A stretch of 56,395 nt of DNA from Actinomycetota bacterium (GTDB lineage Bacteria; Actinomycetota; Actinomycetes; Actinomycetales; Microbacteriaceae), in the NCBI GenBank assembly GCA_030838475.1, contig JAUZFP010000002.1, positions 1 through 56,395 on the forward strand, written 5' to 3'. Made by a program: the position numbers and the translations under genes. Below are positions 40,844 to 49,009 of the stretch, piece after piece; the first letter of the stretch is position 1, and each line of letters starts with the position of its first letter. The notes under the pieces were generated by a model, which did not search any database, was not told the DNA's origin, and saw only the letters and a list, made by a program, of their open reading frames with translations.

Positions 40844-40925
40844 GGCAAGTTACCCAAGCGGCCAAAGGGATCTGACTGTAAATCAGACGTTTTCAACTTC
40901 AGGGGTTCGAATCCCTTACTTGCCA
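40844..40925 (+). tRNA. tRNA-Tyr (anticodon GUA)
   Basis: Acceptor GGCAAGT (40844-40850) pairs with ACTTGCC (40918-40924), discriminator A at 40925. The anticodon arm TCTGA-CTGTAAA-TCAGA gives anticodon GTA; there is a long variable arm as in class II tRNAs, and the T arm holds GGTTCGAATCC. CCA is not encoded. A -10-like TAGTATTCT lies upstream near 40786-40794. Confidence 0.95.
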
Positions 40926-41081
40926 CAAATGAATGAGGGTCCCGCAACGCGGGGCCCTCATTCATTTGTGGCAAGTAGAAAGATCAACACCCCTGTGGGC
41001 CCCCGCTGGCCAGTCCAAAATATCGCGGGCGATATTTCGGCGGGTCAGTAGGGGAGTCGAATCCCTTACTTGCCACAAATG
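40907..41081 (+). repeat. Direct repeat of the tRNA-Tyr 3' end (att-like)
   Basis: A 25-bp sequence beginning TCGAATCCCTTACTTGCC and ending ACAAATG occurs at 40907-40931 (tRNA 3' end plus six bases) and again at 41057-41081, exactly 150 bp later. Such duplications arise when an integrase inserts DNA at a tRNA gene. The 80 bases before the second copy hold a perfect palindrome AAATATCGC-gg-GCGATATTT (41018-41037). No integrase gene remains in the window. Confidence 0.75.
40918..40976 (+). terminator. Long hairpin embracing the tRNA-Tyr 3' end
   Basis: From ACTTGCCACAAATGAATGAG (40918 on, 28 bases to 40945) the sequence pairs with 40949-40976 at 27 positions plus one G-U, loop AAC. The stem therefore includes the tRNA acceptor 3' strand. 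The inner GAGGG-CCCGC part looks like the tRNA terminator; the outer part is an inverted copy of the att core. Confidence 0.7.
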
Positions 41082-41400
41082 TGATGAGTCGCGACATAGG
41101 TCTCACCTGAGTCGCGACATAGGTCACTTTGAGAAGGTCCCTGGCCATCGGCCGGGGATTTTCTGCGTGTTGCGCCGGTAGCTGGTCGTGGACGGCATCC
41201 GGTGTGGCCGCCGGATTGGTTTTCGGTCGTCGGGATCGTGGCTGGACCGCGTCCAAACCGTGCTGCTGGTAACGGGCTAGGAGGCGATGCAACTGACGGC
41301 GGAAGAGTCCGTACTCCGCTACCCCTTCCGTGACGGTGAACTGCTGAGCGACGATTTTCCATCACTAGTGAGACATGTCGTGAACCCAGACATCGTCCAG
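41082..41400 (-). mobile_element. IS481-family element remnant
   Basis: On the minus strand a broken transposase N-terminus can be read: VTEGVAEYG, then HRLLARYQQHGLDAVQPRSR and RPKTNPAATPDAV, the leucine-zipper/HTH region of IS481 transposases. The start region (VMENRR) is in another frame, stops follow the first ATG, and the DDE catalytic domain is missing. The end has two copies of CCTATGTCGCGACTCA-like sequence, typical of IS481 termini, next to the att repeat. Clearly inactive. Confidence 0.75.
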
Positions 41401-41454
41401 TGCGTCGGGAATTCGACGATCTCTTGCCGGGTGACGTCAACGAGCAGGTGCAAG

Positions 41455-41505
41455 TTGACCATTGTCGACTGAGCGCGTATGGTCACTTATGCAAACCAGT
41501 TTGCA
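41455..41505 (+). promoter_or_regulatory. Promoter and operator of the LacI gene
   Basis: TTGACC (41455-41460) and TATGGT (41478-41483) are 17 bp apart. Seven bases later, at the expected transcription start, lies TGCAAAC-CA-GTTTGCA (41490-41505), a perfect 7-bp inverted repeat of LacI-operator type. Its half AACCAGTTTG recurs at 41561-41570, covering the TTG start codon. Self-repression is likely. Confidence 0.7.
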
Positions 41506-41567
41506 GGCCTTAGAAGCTTGTATTGCAATGGTTTTACAGTCAACGACGATTTTGGGAGTGAACCAGT

Positions 41568-42599
41568 TTGGCAAAGTCGACAGACAGTTTGGACAGAGGT
41601 CCACGCGCGGCTCTCAACATCCAAGCCGTCGCTGCTGCCGCCGGCGTGAGCAAGACCACCGTCTCGCACGTCATCTCGGGTAATCGTCCCGTTTCGGAGT
41701 CCACCAGGCGCAAGGTCGAACGCGTCATGGACGACTTGGGGTTTCGACCCAATTTTTTCGCGCAAGCGCTGAACTCCAAGAAGAGCAACACAATCGCGCT
41801 GATTGCTCAAGACATCACCAACCCCTTCTATCCGGCTCTCGCACGCGGATTGCAGACATCAGTCGCTTCTGCCGACCACGTTGTGATGCTGTTCGACGCC
41901 GGCGCAGGACACAGTCTCACCAGATCGTTCGTTGACGACGTGATTCAGAGGCGGATCGACGGCGTGGTCGTTGCTGTCAGCAACGTCGAAGAAGAACTCG
42001 TCGAGCTCCAACAGGCTGGCATCGCCGTCGTTGCGATTGGGTCGGGGCTAAGCGGGCTTCCGATCGATTGGGTCTCCGCTGACGACGAGCGGATAGGGAT
42101 CGACGCGACTCGCTACCTTTACCGCGCCGGGCACAGACGGATCGCGACAATAAGCGGCCCCCCGGAAGCCGAACCAGGAACCGGTCGGCTCGCCGGCTAC
42201 ATCAAGACGATGACCGAGGTCGGATTTGGTGTGGACCCGAGGCTTTGCGCTGTGGCGGACTGGACTCGCGAAGGCGGCGCGATCGCATTCCGCAAACTCC
42301 TTGACCAGGCCGAACCTCCAACCGCGGTGTTCTGCGCGAATGACCTCATGGCCATTGGCGTTCTCGATGCAGCGGCCGAAGCCGGGCTACGCGTGCCGGG
42401 GGACCTCGCAGTCATTGGCGTTGACGACATCGACGCGGCAAGCCTCGTTCGACCAGGACTGACAACCATCCGCGTTCCCGCTTTGGAAATCGGCCAGGCG
42501 GCCGGCGACCTTTTGCTTCATCGCATCGCGGAGGTCGACGAAAGCGCGCGCCGCCACATCACTGTTCAACACACGCTAATCACCCGCGAATCAGCATAG
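41568..42599 (+). CDS. LacI-family transcriptional regulator
   Basis: A 343-residue repressor. HTH residues about 17-50 read IQAVAAAAGVSKTTVSHVISGNRPVS; the hinge helix is RPNFFAQALNSKKS; the rest is a periplasmic-binding-protein-like sugar domain (ITNPFYPALARGL, VFCANDLMAIGVLDAAAEAGLRVPGDLAVIGVDDI). The start is TTG at 41568 with GGGAG upstream; the operator half-site lies on it. Seven bases separate it from the next gene, so it heads the catabolic operon and senses its substrate or product. The DNA is visibly less GC-biased at third positions than the flanking core genes. Confidence 0.92.
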   Translation: MAKSTDSLDRGPRAALNIQAVAAAAGVSKTTVSHVISGNRPVSESTRRKVERVMDDLGFRPNFFAQALNSKKSNTIALIAQDITNPFYPALARGLQTSVASADHVVMLFDAGAGHSLTRSFVDDVIQRRIDGVVVAVSNVEEELVELQQAGIAVVAIGSGLSGLPIDWVSADDERIGIDATRYLYRAGHRRIATISGPPEAEPGTGRLAGYIKTMTEVGFGVDPRLCAVADWTREGGAIAFRKLLDQAEPPTAVFCANDLMAIGVLDAAAEAGLRVPGDLAVIGVDDIDAASLVRPGLTTIRVPALEIGQAAGDLLLHRIAEVDESARRHITVQHTLITRESA

Positions 42600-42606
42600 G
42601 GACTCC

Positions 42607-43911
42607 ATGCACGACGTACTTGACGATCGGGACCTCGTTCCTGACGAGGCTCAGCAGCTGCTCCACAGTGGATTCCCCGTCGATGCTTTGCTCGGTGCAG
42701 CCCGCGCCGCCTCGGCAGATGGCGACTATGTCCGGCTCGGAACGATCGCAGAGGAACTCGCCGATGCGACGCGTTCTCCGGAGTGGCCGTACTCGGAACC
42801 AACCGATGAGGCGACTCTCTCTGCGCTTGCCGCTGGACTCCCGACGTTACAGGTTGACCGCGCGCAGCTTCGCGAGAGGCTCTTTGGCGCATGGCTTGGC
42901 CGCTGCGTCGGCAACACCATGGGCAAACCCGTTGAGGGTCTAACCAGGACCGAAGTGGAGATCTACCTCCGCGCCGTTGGCCAATGGCCGCAGACCGGGT
43001 ACATCTCGTTTCTCGCGGAACTGCCAACCGGAGTTAGCCACCTCCACGAGTCCGCGCCGTTCTCTTCCGCCGGCACATTCGATGACGTTCCACGTGACGA
43101 CGACATCGATTGGACGATCCTCAACCTCTCCCTCTTGGAAGAGCACGGAGATCAGATCACGACGGCACAGATCGCCGCCGCGTGGCTGGACAAGCTTCCG
43201 TTTACCCAAACTTTCACTGCTGAGCGCGCCGCGTATCGAAACGTCATCCGGAGCGTCCCTCTCGACGATTGTGCGACAGTGAGGAACCCGTACCGGGAAT
43301 GGATCGGCGCCCTGATCCGTGCAGACATTTTCGGGTACACCCACCCGGGAGATCTCGCCTCCGCCGCCAAGCTAGGGCTAGCGGACGCGCGGTTTAGTCA
43401 CGTTGCGAATGGCATCTACGGAGAGATGTGGGCCGCGGCGCTGGTCTCGGCAGCCTTCAGCACCGATGATCCTCGTGTAGCTCTTCGCGCCGCGTTGTTG
43501 GCGGTCCCCGAGTCGTCCAGACTCGCTGAAGCTCTCCGAGACGTTGACGAGCTCTTCGACACTGGAATCGGCTCCGTGGCCGCCCTCGACTGGTCCGACG
43601 AGCATTTCGGTCACTACAACTGGGTCCACACGATTAACAACGCAGTGCACATCGCCATTGCGCTCCTGTGGGGACAAGATTTCACCGACGCGATTCGTAT
43701 CACCGTGGCAGCAGGCAGCGACACCGACTCCTCGGCCGCAACCGTCGGAAGCGTCTACGGGGCGCTCCATGGCGCATCGGCGATCCCTGCCGAACTCATC
43801 GGCACAACACATGTCCATGTGCGCAGTGCAGTCAAAGACTTCGACCGGATCACGATTGCAGATCTCGCTGACCGCACCTACCGTCTCATCGACCAAAAAG
43901 GCAACGCATGA
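42607..43911 (+). CDS. ADP-ribosylglycohydrolase-family protein
   Basis: A 434-residue DraG-fold hydrolase. After an N-terminal extension of about 95 residues comes LRERLFGAWLGRCVGNTMGKPVEG; metal-binding acids lie in RDDDIDWTILNLSLLE and in the C-terminal AAGSDTDSSAATVGSVYGALHG, the family's hallmark. Members remove ADP-ribose from Arg, Ser or other acceptors by cleaving a ribosyl bond; many operon-borne ones have unknown substrates. The next gene, a nucleoside hydrolase, overlaps it by 4 bp. In this operon it is more likely a catabolic ribosyl hydrolase than a regulator of protein modification; that is inference. Confidence 0.85.
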   Translation: MHDVLDDRDLVPDEAQQLLHSGFPVDALLGAARAASADGDYVRLGTIAEELADATRSPEWPYSEPTDEATLSALAAGLPTLQVDRAQLRERLFGAWLGRCVGNTMGKPVEGLTRTEVEIYLRAVGQWPQTGYISFLAELPTGVSHLHESAPFSSAGTFDDVPRDDDIDWTILNLSLLEEHGDQITTAQIAAAWLDKLPFTQTFTAERAAYRNVIRSVPLDDCATVRNPYREWIGALIRADIFGYTHPGDLASAAKLGLADARFSHVANGIYGEMWAAALVSAAFSTDDPRVALRAALLAVPESSRLAEALRDVDELFDTGIGSVAALDWSDEHFGHYNWVHTINNAVHIAIALLWGQDFTDAIRITVAAGSDTDSSAATVGSVYGALHGASAIPAELIGTTHVHVRSAVKDFDRITIADLADRTYRLIDQKGNA

Positions 43912-44903
43912 GTGCCATCCCGGTCATCATCGACACCGACCCCGGACTGGGCAAGCCCGGCAGCGACATCGACGACGGTCTCGCGATCGCGCTCGCGCTA
44001 CGTTCCCCCGAACTGGAAGTTCTCGCCCTCACCATCGTCAATGGGAACGTCGATGCAATCACTGGCACCGACGTTGCACGGCGCTTGCGGGAACGCCTCG
44101 GGCACCCCGATCTCCCGATTGTGCTGGGTGCCACCGAACCCCTTGTCCGCGACATGGCACCAGTTCGCGCCCTCTTCGACGCCGTCCTGAAAGACGATGA
44201 GCAGATCGAGGACCCCTCCGAAGACCGTCTCGGACCGACGACCGACGAGGACGCGGCTGCTTACCTTGTTCGAGCGGCCGCAGAGCGACCGGGTGAAATC
44301 GTGGTCATCGCGATCGGACCAATGACCAACCTGGCCCTTGCCATACAGGCCGACGCCGCATTCGCGACCAACGTCGGGGAGCTTGTGCTGATGGCCGGAA
44401 GCGCGACAACGTACGCGCAAAACATTACGGTCGTTGGCGACTTCAACGCGTATGTAGATCCGGAGGCGCTCGACATTGTGCTTCGCAGCGGCGCAAAAAT
44501 CACGATGGTGGGACTGGATCAGACGAGCCGCGTCATGCTAACGCGCGCGGACGCTAATCTCATGCGCGCGAGCTCGGACGAATTCTCGCAGTGGGCCGCC
44601 GATTGCACCGACGCGTGGATCAACTTTCTTGGGCGCGCATTCCCATCGCGGCCGGAGCATAAGGACGCGTGTTTCTTGCACGACCCTTTGGTCATCGCCG
44701 CGGTTATTAACAGAAACCTCTGTACTTGGCAGGACGCCAACGTGCAGGCAGAAACCGTCAGTGAGCTCGCACGTGGGCTCGTTGTCGCCAACCGCGGACT
44801 CGCACTTGAGCCAGCTGGGCCGAAGAACGCCGTCGTCGCCGTCGATACCGACGTCGATGGATTTCGACGCCTTTTTCTCGAGCGCATCGGAGCCACGGAC
44901 TGA
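43908..44903 (+). CDS. Nucleoside hydrolase (IUNH family)
   Basis: A 331-residue enzyme of the inosine-uridine hydrolase fold, which splits N-ribosides to base and ribose. The Ca2+ site motif, usually DTDPGxDDA, is here DTDPGLGKPGSDIDDGLAI, with a seven-residue insertion between DTDPG and DDG. The catalytic His-Asp is CFLHDPLVIA near residue 260. NGNVDAITGTDVARRL and IGPMTNLALAI are family segments. ATGA overlap with the ADP-ribosylglycohydrolase-like gene indicates coupled translation. Ribose produced could be the substrate of the kinase at 48134. Confidence 0.9.
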   Translation: MSAIPVIIDTDPGLGKPGSDIDDGLAIALALRSPELEVLALTIVNGNVDAITGTDVARRLRERLGHPDLPIVLGATEPLVRDMAPVRALFDAVLKDDEQIEDPSEDRLGPTTDEDAAAYLVRAAAERPGEIVVIAIGPMTNLALAIQADAAFATNVGELVLMAGSATTYAQNITVVGDFNAYVDPEALDIVLRSGAKITMVGLDQTSRVMLTRADANLMRASSDEFSQWAADCTDAWINFLGRAFPSRPEHKDACFLHDPLVIAAVINRNLCTWQDANVQAETVSELARGLVVANRGLALEPAGPKNAVVAVDTDVDGFRRLFLERIGATD

Positions 44904-44937
44904 TCCAGGACCGGGGCGCAAACCCGGACCTGGATCA
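44901..44937 (+). other. Intra-operon hairpin before the binding-protein gene
   Basis: TGATCCAGGACCGGG (44901-44915) pairs with CCCGGACCTGGATCA (44923-44937), 14 of 15 positions, 7-base loop. It begins at the stop codon of the nucleoside hydrolase and precedes the binding-protein gene. No T-tract follows, so it is more like an mRNA processing or stability element than a full terminator. Confidence 0.65.
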
Positions 44938-44968
44938 CAACCCGCACCACACAACAAGGAGAAGGACA

Positions 44969-46306
44969 ATGCAAGTTCACAAAGGAGTGAGGCGCTGGCT
45001 CATCGCCGCGGCAGTCACCTCGATTGCAGCAGCCAGCCTAGTCGGCTGCAGCAGCTCAGGAAGTGGGACCTCGGCAACCGCGTTGCCGACCAAGCTCACT
45101 GAACCAACCAAGCCAGTTACGATCACGTACGCCGGAGCGGCATACTCTGCAGCCGACATCAAGCCGGTGATCGCGGCATTCGAGAAGGCGCACCCGAACA
45201 TCACGGTCAAGTACGAGGCCGACCCGTTCAACGACTTCAACAGCATCCTCGGCGCCCAACTGTCCACGAAGGACAAGGCCATCGATGTCTTCGACGTCGA
45301 CATGCCGCGCACCGCTGCTTATCAGGCCAGGGGATGGCTCACCGACATTTCGTCGGTTTTCCCCGACTTGAAGTCGAAGGTCGACGCCGCCTCGCTCGCC
45401 GCGGCGACGGTCAACGGCAAGCTCGTGGGGATGCCCTACCAGAGCTCCACCAACCTCATGTACTACAACAAGAAACTGCTCAGCGCAGCAGGCATTGCCG
45501 ATCCTTCTTCGTCCCCTTCGGGCCGTATGACGTGGGAACAAGTGGGAACTGACGCGAAGAAGGCTCAGGCCGCGGGCGCGAAGTACGGACTCGTATTCGA
45601 CCAGATCGATCGCTACTACCAACTGGAAACGCTCTCGAGCAGCGCAGGCGGCGGTCCGGGTGGCACCGGTACCGGCAACCTGACTCCTGCTGTGGACAAC
45701 GCGGGCTGGACCAAGGCGCTCACTTGGTACGGCGACCTGTTCAAGGATGGCGTCGCTCCTCGGGGTGTAACAACCCAGGAGACTCCGAACCTGTTTGCAA
45801 ATGGTCAGGTCGCGTTCTTCCCTGGAGGACCGTGGTGGGCACCGATGTTCGAGGGGAGCAAGGACCTCGATTTCGGTGTGGCGCCGTACCCGGCCTTCGC
45901 CGGTGGCACGGCCGCGACGCCCACCGGTGGATGGTCGCTGGGGCTTTCCCCGACGTCCACCCACAAGGACGCAGCCCTCATCTTCATGAAGTTCATTGGT
46001 CTCGACAACGGGGGCTACTCGCAGTACCTGACTGCGTTGAGCGTGCCGCCGTCGAACCTTGCTGGCGGAACGAAGTTCTACGACAACGCCGCATTCAAGG
46101 ATCCGCGTATGGCCGGCGTCGTGAGCCTGATGAAGTCTGAACTCAAGAACACGGCGATCCTCCGTTTGAAGACCGTCGGATACGTCGAGTTCGAGAACAT
46201 CATCACGAAGACCTACGACGACATCATCAACGGTGCCGACGTGAAGTCGTCGCTTGCTTCAGCTACAACCCAGTTGAAGTCCGCCTGGGCCACCTACAAG
46301 AAGTAA
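44969..46306 (+). CDS. ABC transporter sugar-binding lipoprotein
   Basis: A 445-residue extracellular solute-binding protein of family 1 (MalE-like, CUT1 importer). The signal ends in the lipobox SLVGC (Cys27). The mature protein opens with VTITYAGAAYSAADIKPVIAAFEKAHPNITVKYE, and YQSSTNLMYYNKKLL and FPGGPWWAPMF are family segments. ATG at 44969 follows AAGGAGAAGG. It is bracketed by hairpins at 44901-44937 and 46321-46366, as expected for a subunit needed in excess over the permeases. CUT1 proteins bind oligosaccharides or glycosides; the ligand here is unknown. Confidence 0.92.
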   Translation: MQVHKGVRRWLIAAAVTSIAAASLVGCSSSGSGTSATALPTKLTEPTKPVTITYAGAAYSAADIKPVIAAFEKAHPNITVKYEADPFNDFNSILGAQLSTKDKAIDVFDVDMPRTAAYQARGWLTDISSVFPDLKSKVDAASLAAATVNGKLVGMPYQSSTNLMYYNKKLLSAAGIADPSSSPSGRMTWEQVGTDAKKAQAAGAKYGLVFDQIDRYYQLETLSSSAGGGPGGTGTGNLTPAVDNAGWTKALTWYGDLFKDGVAPRGVTTQETPNLFANGQVAFFPGGPWWAPMFEGSKDLDFGVAPYPAFAGGTAATPTGGWSLGLSPTSTHKDAALIFMKFIGLDNGGYSQYLTALSVPPSNLAGGTKFYDNAAFKDPRMAGVVSLMKSELKNTAILRLKTVGYVEFENIITKTYDDIINGADVKSSLASATTQLKSAWATYKK

Positions 46307-46320
46307 GTCACCGAGCACGT

Positions 46321-46366
46321 TAGGGCTGTGCGGCAGCAGGAGCAATTCGACTGCCGCACAGCCCTA
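46321..46366 (+). other. Intra-operon hairpin after the binding-protein gene
   Basis: TAGGGCTGTGCGGCAG (46321-46336) is the perfect complement of 46351-46366, a 16-bp stem with a 14-base loop, between the binding-protein stop and the permease ribosome site (GGAG at 46370). It is a typical stabiliser or partial terminator separating a highly expressed binding protein from its permeases. Confidence 0.8.
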
Positions 46367-46378
46367 GCCGGAGAAAAC

Positions 46379-47299
46379 ATGACCGCACTACCCCAGTCGC
46401 GCCAGCTCACAAAGCGTGCCGGTCGTTCGAGATCGAAGCGCAACTTACTAGCCGCAGCGATCTTTCTCGTCCCTACCGTCGTTCTAATTTTGGTGCTCCG
46501 AGTCGTCCCAACATTCGTGGCAGCATCACAGTCCCTTCATCGAGGTATTCCGGGAAGCATCGATGCACCGGCATTCGTGGGAGCGCAGGTTTACGCCGGA
46601 CTCTTCCAGTCCCCTGGCTTTTGGCAGACACTCGGCCAGACCCTCCTCTTCAACGTCATCGTCAACCCGCTTCAGATTTTCATTTCTCTGCTCCTTGCCG
46701 TTCTCCTCACCCGAGGGCTGCCGGCGAGCGGCGTCTGGCGAACGCTGATCTTCCTGCCTGCCGCAGTGCCGCTCGCAGGATCGACCATTGTTTGGGGACT
46801 GGCGCTACGCCCGGACGGCCCTGTGAACGGTGTCTTACAGGCCTTGGGGCTCCCAGCTCAACCGTTCCTCACCAGCCCGAACCAAGTGATCGGGAGTTTG
46901 ATCCTCATTGTCAGTTGGATCGGCGTCGGATACTGGATGATCTTCCTGATCGCAGGGTTGAACGACATCCCGACCGTTTACCTCGAAGCGGCCCGCATGG
47001 ATGGTGCCGGAGCGCTGCGAACCTTCTTCTCCATCACCATCCCCATGCTGCGGCGCCCTCTGCTCTTCGTCCTTGTGGCTGATACCGTTTCAAATTTTGT
47101 GTTGTTCGCGCCAGTCCAAATCCTCACGAACGGTGGTCCGCAAGGCCAATCGAACTTTCTTATGTTCGATGTCTACAACCAGTCGTACAACCTCTCGAAC
47201 CCCTACGCGGGTTCCGCCGAACTTGTGATCTTGCTGGTCATCATGATTGCGATCGTCACCGTCCAGTTCAGGCTTCTCGGCCGCGGTGAGGACAACTGA
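46379..47299 (+). CDS. ABC sugar permease, MalF-like
   Basis: A 306-residue inner-membrane permease with six helices. The cytoplasmic EAA loop, which contacts the ATPase, is YLEAARMDGAGALRTFFSITIPMLRRPL. The ATG at 46379 is preceded by GGAGAAAAC; the longer frame upstream would pass through the hairpin. It pairs with the next gene. No ATPase gene occurs in the operon, so a shared MsiK/UgpC-type ATPase elsewhere is expected, as usual for CUT1 systems in actinobacteria. Confidence 0.92.
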   Translation: MTALPQSRQLTKRAGRSRSKRNLLAAAIFLVPTVVLILVLRVVPTFVAASQSLHRGIPGSIDAPAFVGAQVYAGLFQSPGFWQTLGQTLLFNVIVNPLQIFISLLLAVLLTRGLPASGVWRTLIFLPAAVPLAGSTIVWGLALRPDGPVNGVLQALGLPAQPFLTSPNQVIGSLILIVSWIGVGYWMIFLIAGLNDIPTVYLEAARMDGAGALRTFFSITIPMLRRPLLFVLVADTVSNFVLFAPVQILTNGGPQGQSNFLMFDVYNQSYNLSNPYAGSAELVILLVIMIAIVTVQFRLLGRGEDN

Positions 47300-47300
47300 C

Positions 47301-48137
47301 ATGATCAAAAACCGCATCGGCCGCACCGGTCTCACCGCGCTCGCCATAATCATCTCGCTACTCTTTTTGCTCCCCGTCATCTGGCTAATAGCGAGCACTT
47401 TTCGAACTGCGAACGAGACCTTTGCTAGCAGTTCGCCGCTCAGCTGGGCTGCCTTGTGGCCGCAGCATTGGACTCTGGCGAATATTGAGTCCGCTGTGAA
47501 CAACGGATTTCTACAGAACCTCGGCAACAGTATTTTCGTGGCGGGCGTTACAGTCGTTGTCGGGCTCGCCATAAGTGCAATGGCTGCATTCGCGCTGGCC
47601 GTCATCCCATTCCGGGGTCGCGCAGCCACATTCTCAATCGTGGTGCTGAGTTTTCTGGTGCCCTTCGAAGCGATTGCGATCCCCCTCTCACAGTCCTTCA
47701 GCCAGTGGGGGCTATCCAACTCGTTCCTTGCGCTGATCCTTCCAGGGCTGGGCAACGGTCTTGCCGTATTTACTCTGCGACAGTTCTTCTTGGGCGTTCC
47801 TCCCTCGCTCGCTGAAGCGGCGGACATGGATGGAGCTGGCTGGGCCAGAATCTTCTGGTCGATTTACCTGCCATTGGCTCGACCGGCCCTTATCGGCGCG
47901 GGACTAATCCTGTTCCTATTTCAATGGCAGGCATACCTGTGGCCCATCCTCGTGGTCTCGAATTCCAACCTCGATCTCGCGCCGGTCGCGATATCGAAGT
48001 CATTTGGCGCCTTCACCAACAACTATGGTCAGGTCTTTGCGGAGACAGCGGTCCTTGCGGTGATTCCCGCGATCGTCCTTCTGGCTTTGCAGCGTTTCTT
48101 CGTTACGTCCGTCGCTTCAACTGGGAGCAAGGAATGA
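47301..48137 (+). CDS. ABC sugar permease, MalG-like
   Basis: A 278-residue permease with six helices and the EAA loop SLAEAADMDGAGWARIFWSIYLPLARPAL. ATG at 47301 follows the previous stop by one base. The last 4 bases overlap the kinase start (ATGA), so transport and phosphorylation genes are coupled. Together with the MalF-like partner it forms the membrane channel for the substrate bound by the lipoprotein. Confidence 0.92.
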   Translation: MIKNRIGRTGLTALAIIISLLFLLPVIWLIASTFRTANETFASSSPLSWAALWPQHWTLANIESAVNNGFLQNLGNSIFVAGVTVVVGLAISAMAAFALAVIPFRGRAATFSIVVLSFLVPFEAIAIPLSQSFSQWGLSNSFLALILPGLGNGLAVFTLRQFFLGVPPSLAEAADMDGAGWARIFWSIYLPLARPALIGAGLILFLFQWQAYLWPILVVSNSNLDLAPVAISKSFGAFTNNYGQVFAETAVLAVIPAIVLLALQRFFVTSVASTGSKE

Positions 48138-49009
48138 GCCCGGTGGTTGACGCCACCGTCGCTGTGGTCGGCTCTGCAAATCTCGACATTGTCGTCAAGC
48201 TGGATCGGGTTCCCGAACGCGGCGAGACGGTGTTCGGCACCGGGTACGAAGAGCACCCTGGAGGTAAGGGCGCAAATCAGGCCGTTGCGTCCGCTCGTCT
48301 GGTCAAGACAAGCATCGTTGCTTCGGTGGGGCAGGACTCCGCGGGTCGACAATTGCTTGACCATCTCGCCGCGCGAGGTGTCGACACCGCCAACGTCCAC
48401 CAAAGCGCCACGCCCACTGGTCGCGCTTTCATCAATGTGACACCTGATGGAGAAAACTCCATCACTGTTCTATCGCTTGCAAACGCTTCGCTGACCAACG
48501 CTGAGGTCACCGACGCGCTGAACCGGTTGCAACCCCGCGTTGTCGTGGCCCAGCAAGAAATCAGTGCGGCCGCTCTCAGCGCTACCGTGAAGTGGTGTTC
48601 GAGCAATTCGGCGCGCCTCGTTCTCAACGCGAGTCCCTCTGGACCGTTGCCAGCAGGGGCGCTCAAGCTTGCTGATCCACTTATCGTCAACGAAGTGGAG
48701 GCCCGCGCCGTACTTGGTTTTGACGAGTCGCACATGGCCGATCATGCAACTCTGGCGCGCAGTTTGGCGGCTCAGTCAAAGAGCGTAGTTCTCACGGCGG
48801 GTGCGAAGGGCGCGTTCGTGGCGCAGGGTTCCAAAGTGACGAAGATTCCTGCCCACGTCGTCAAAGCTGTGGACACGACGGGCGCCGGCGACGAGTTCGC
48901 CGGCACGCTTGCCGCCGGCATCGCTCGAGGGGATGGTCTCATCGGCGCGGCGTCGCACGCCAACGCGGCCGCGTCACAGGTGATACAGATTCCTCGAGCA
49001 CAGCGATAG
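48134..49009 (+). CDS. Ribokinase-like PfkB kinase
   Basis: A 291-residue PfkB kinase with ribokinase hallmarks: VVGSANLDIVVKLDRVPERGETVFG near the start, EEHPGGKGANQAVASARL (substrate loop), and VDTTGAGDEFAGTLAAGIARG with the catalytic Asp; LIVNEVEA is also typical. It would phosphorylate ribose or a related sugar released by the upstream hydrolases. Note GDEFAG in place of the usual GDxFxG with Ala/Thr: the catalytic Asp is kept. ATG at 48134 overlaps the permease stop. Confidence 0.88.
   Translation: MSPVVDATVAVVGSANLDIVVKLDRVPERGETVFGTGYEEHPGGKGANQAVASARLVKTSIVASVGQDSAGRQLLDHLAARGVDTANVHQSATPTGRAFINVTPDGENSITVLSLANASLTNAEVTDALNRLQPRVVVAQQEISAAALSATVKWCSSNSARLVLNASPSGPLPAGALKLADPLIVNEVEARAVLGFDESHMADHATLARSLAAQSKSVVLTAGAKGAFVAQGSKVTKIPAHVVKAVDTTGAGDEFAGTLAAGIARGDGLIGAASHANAAASQVIQIPRAQR

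Noticed and set aside
41287-41472. A 61-codon plus-strand frame between the IS remnant and the LacI gene
   Set aside because: It is antisense to the decayed transposase and ends in the LacI promoter; no evidence of coding.
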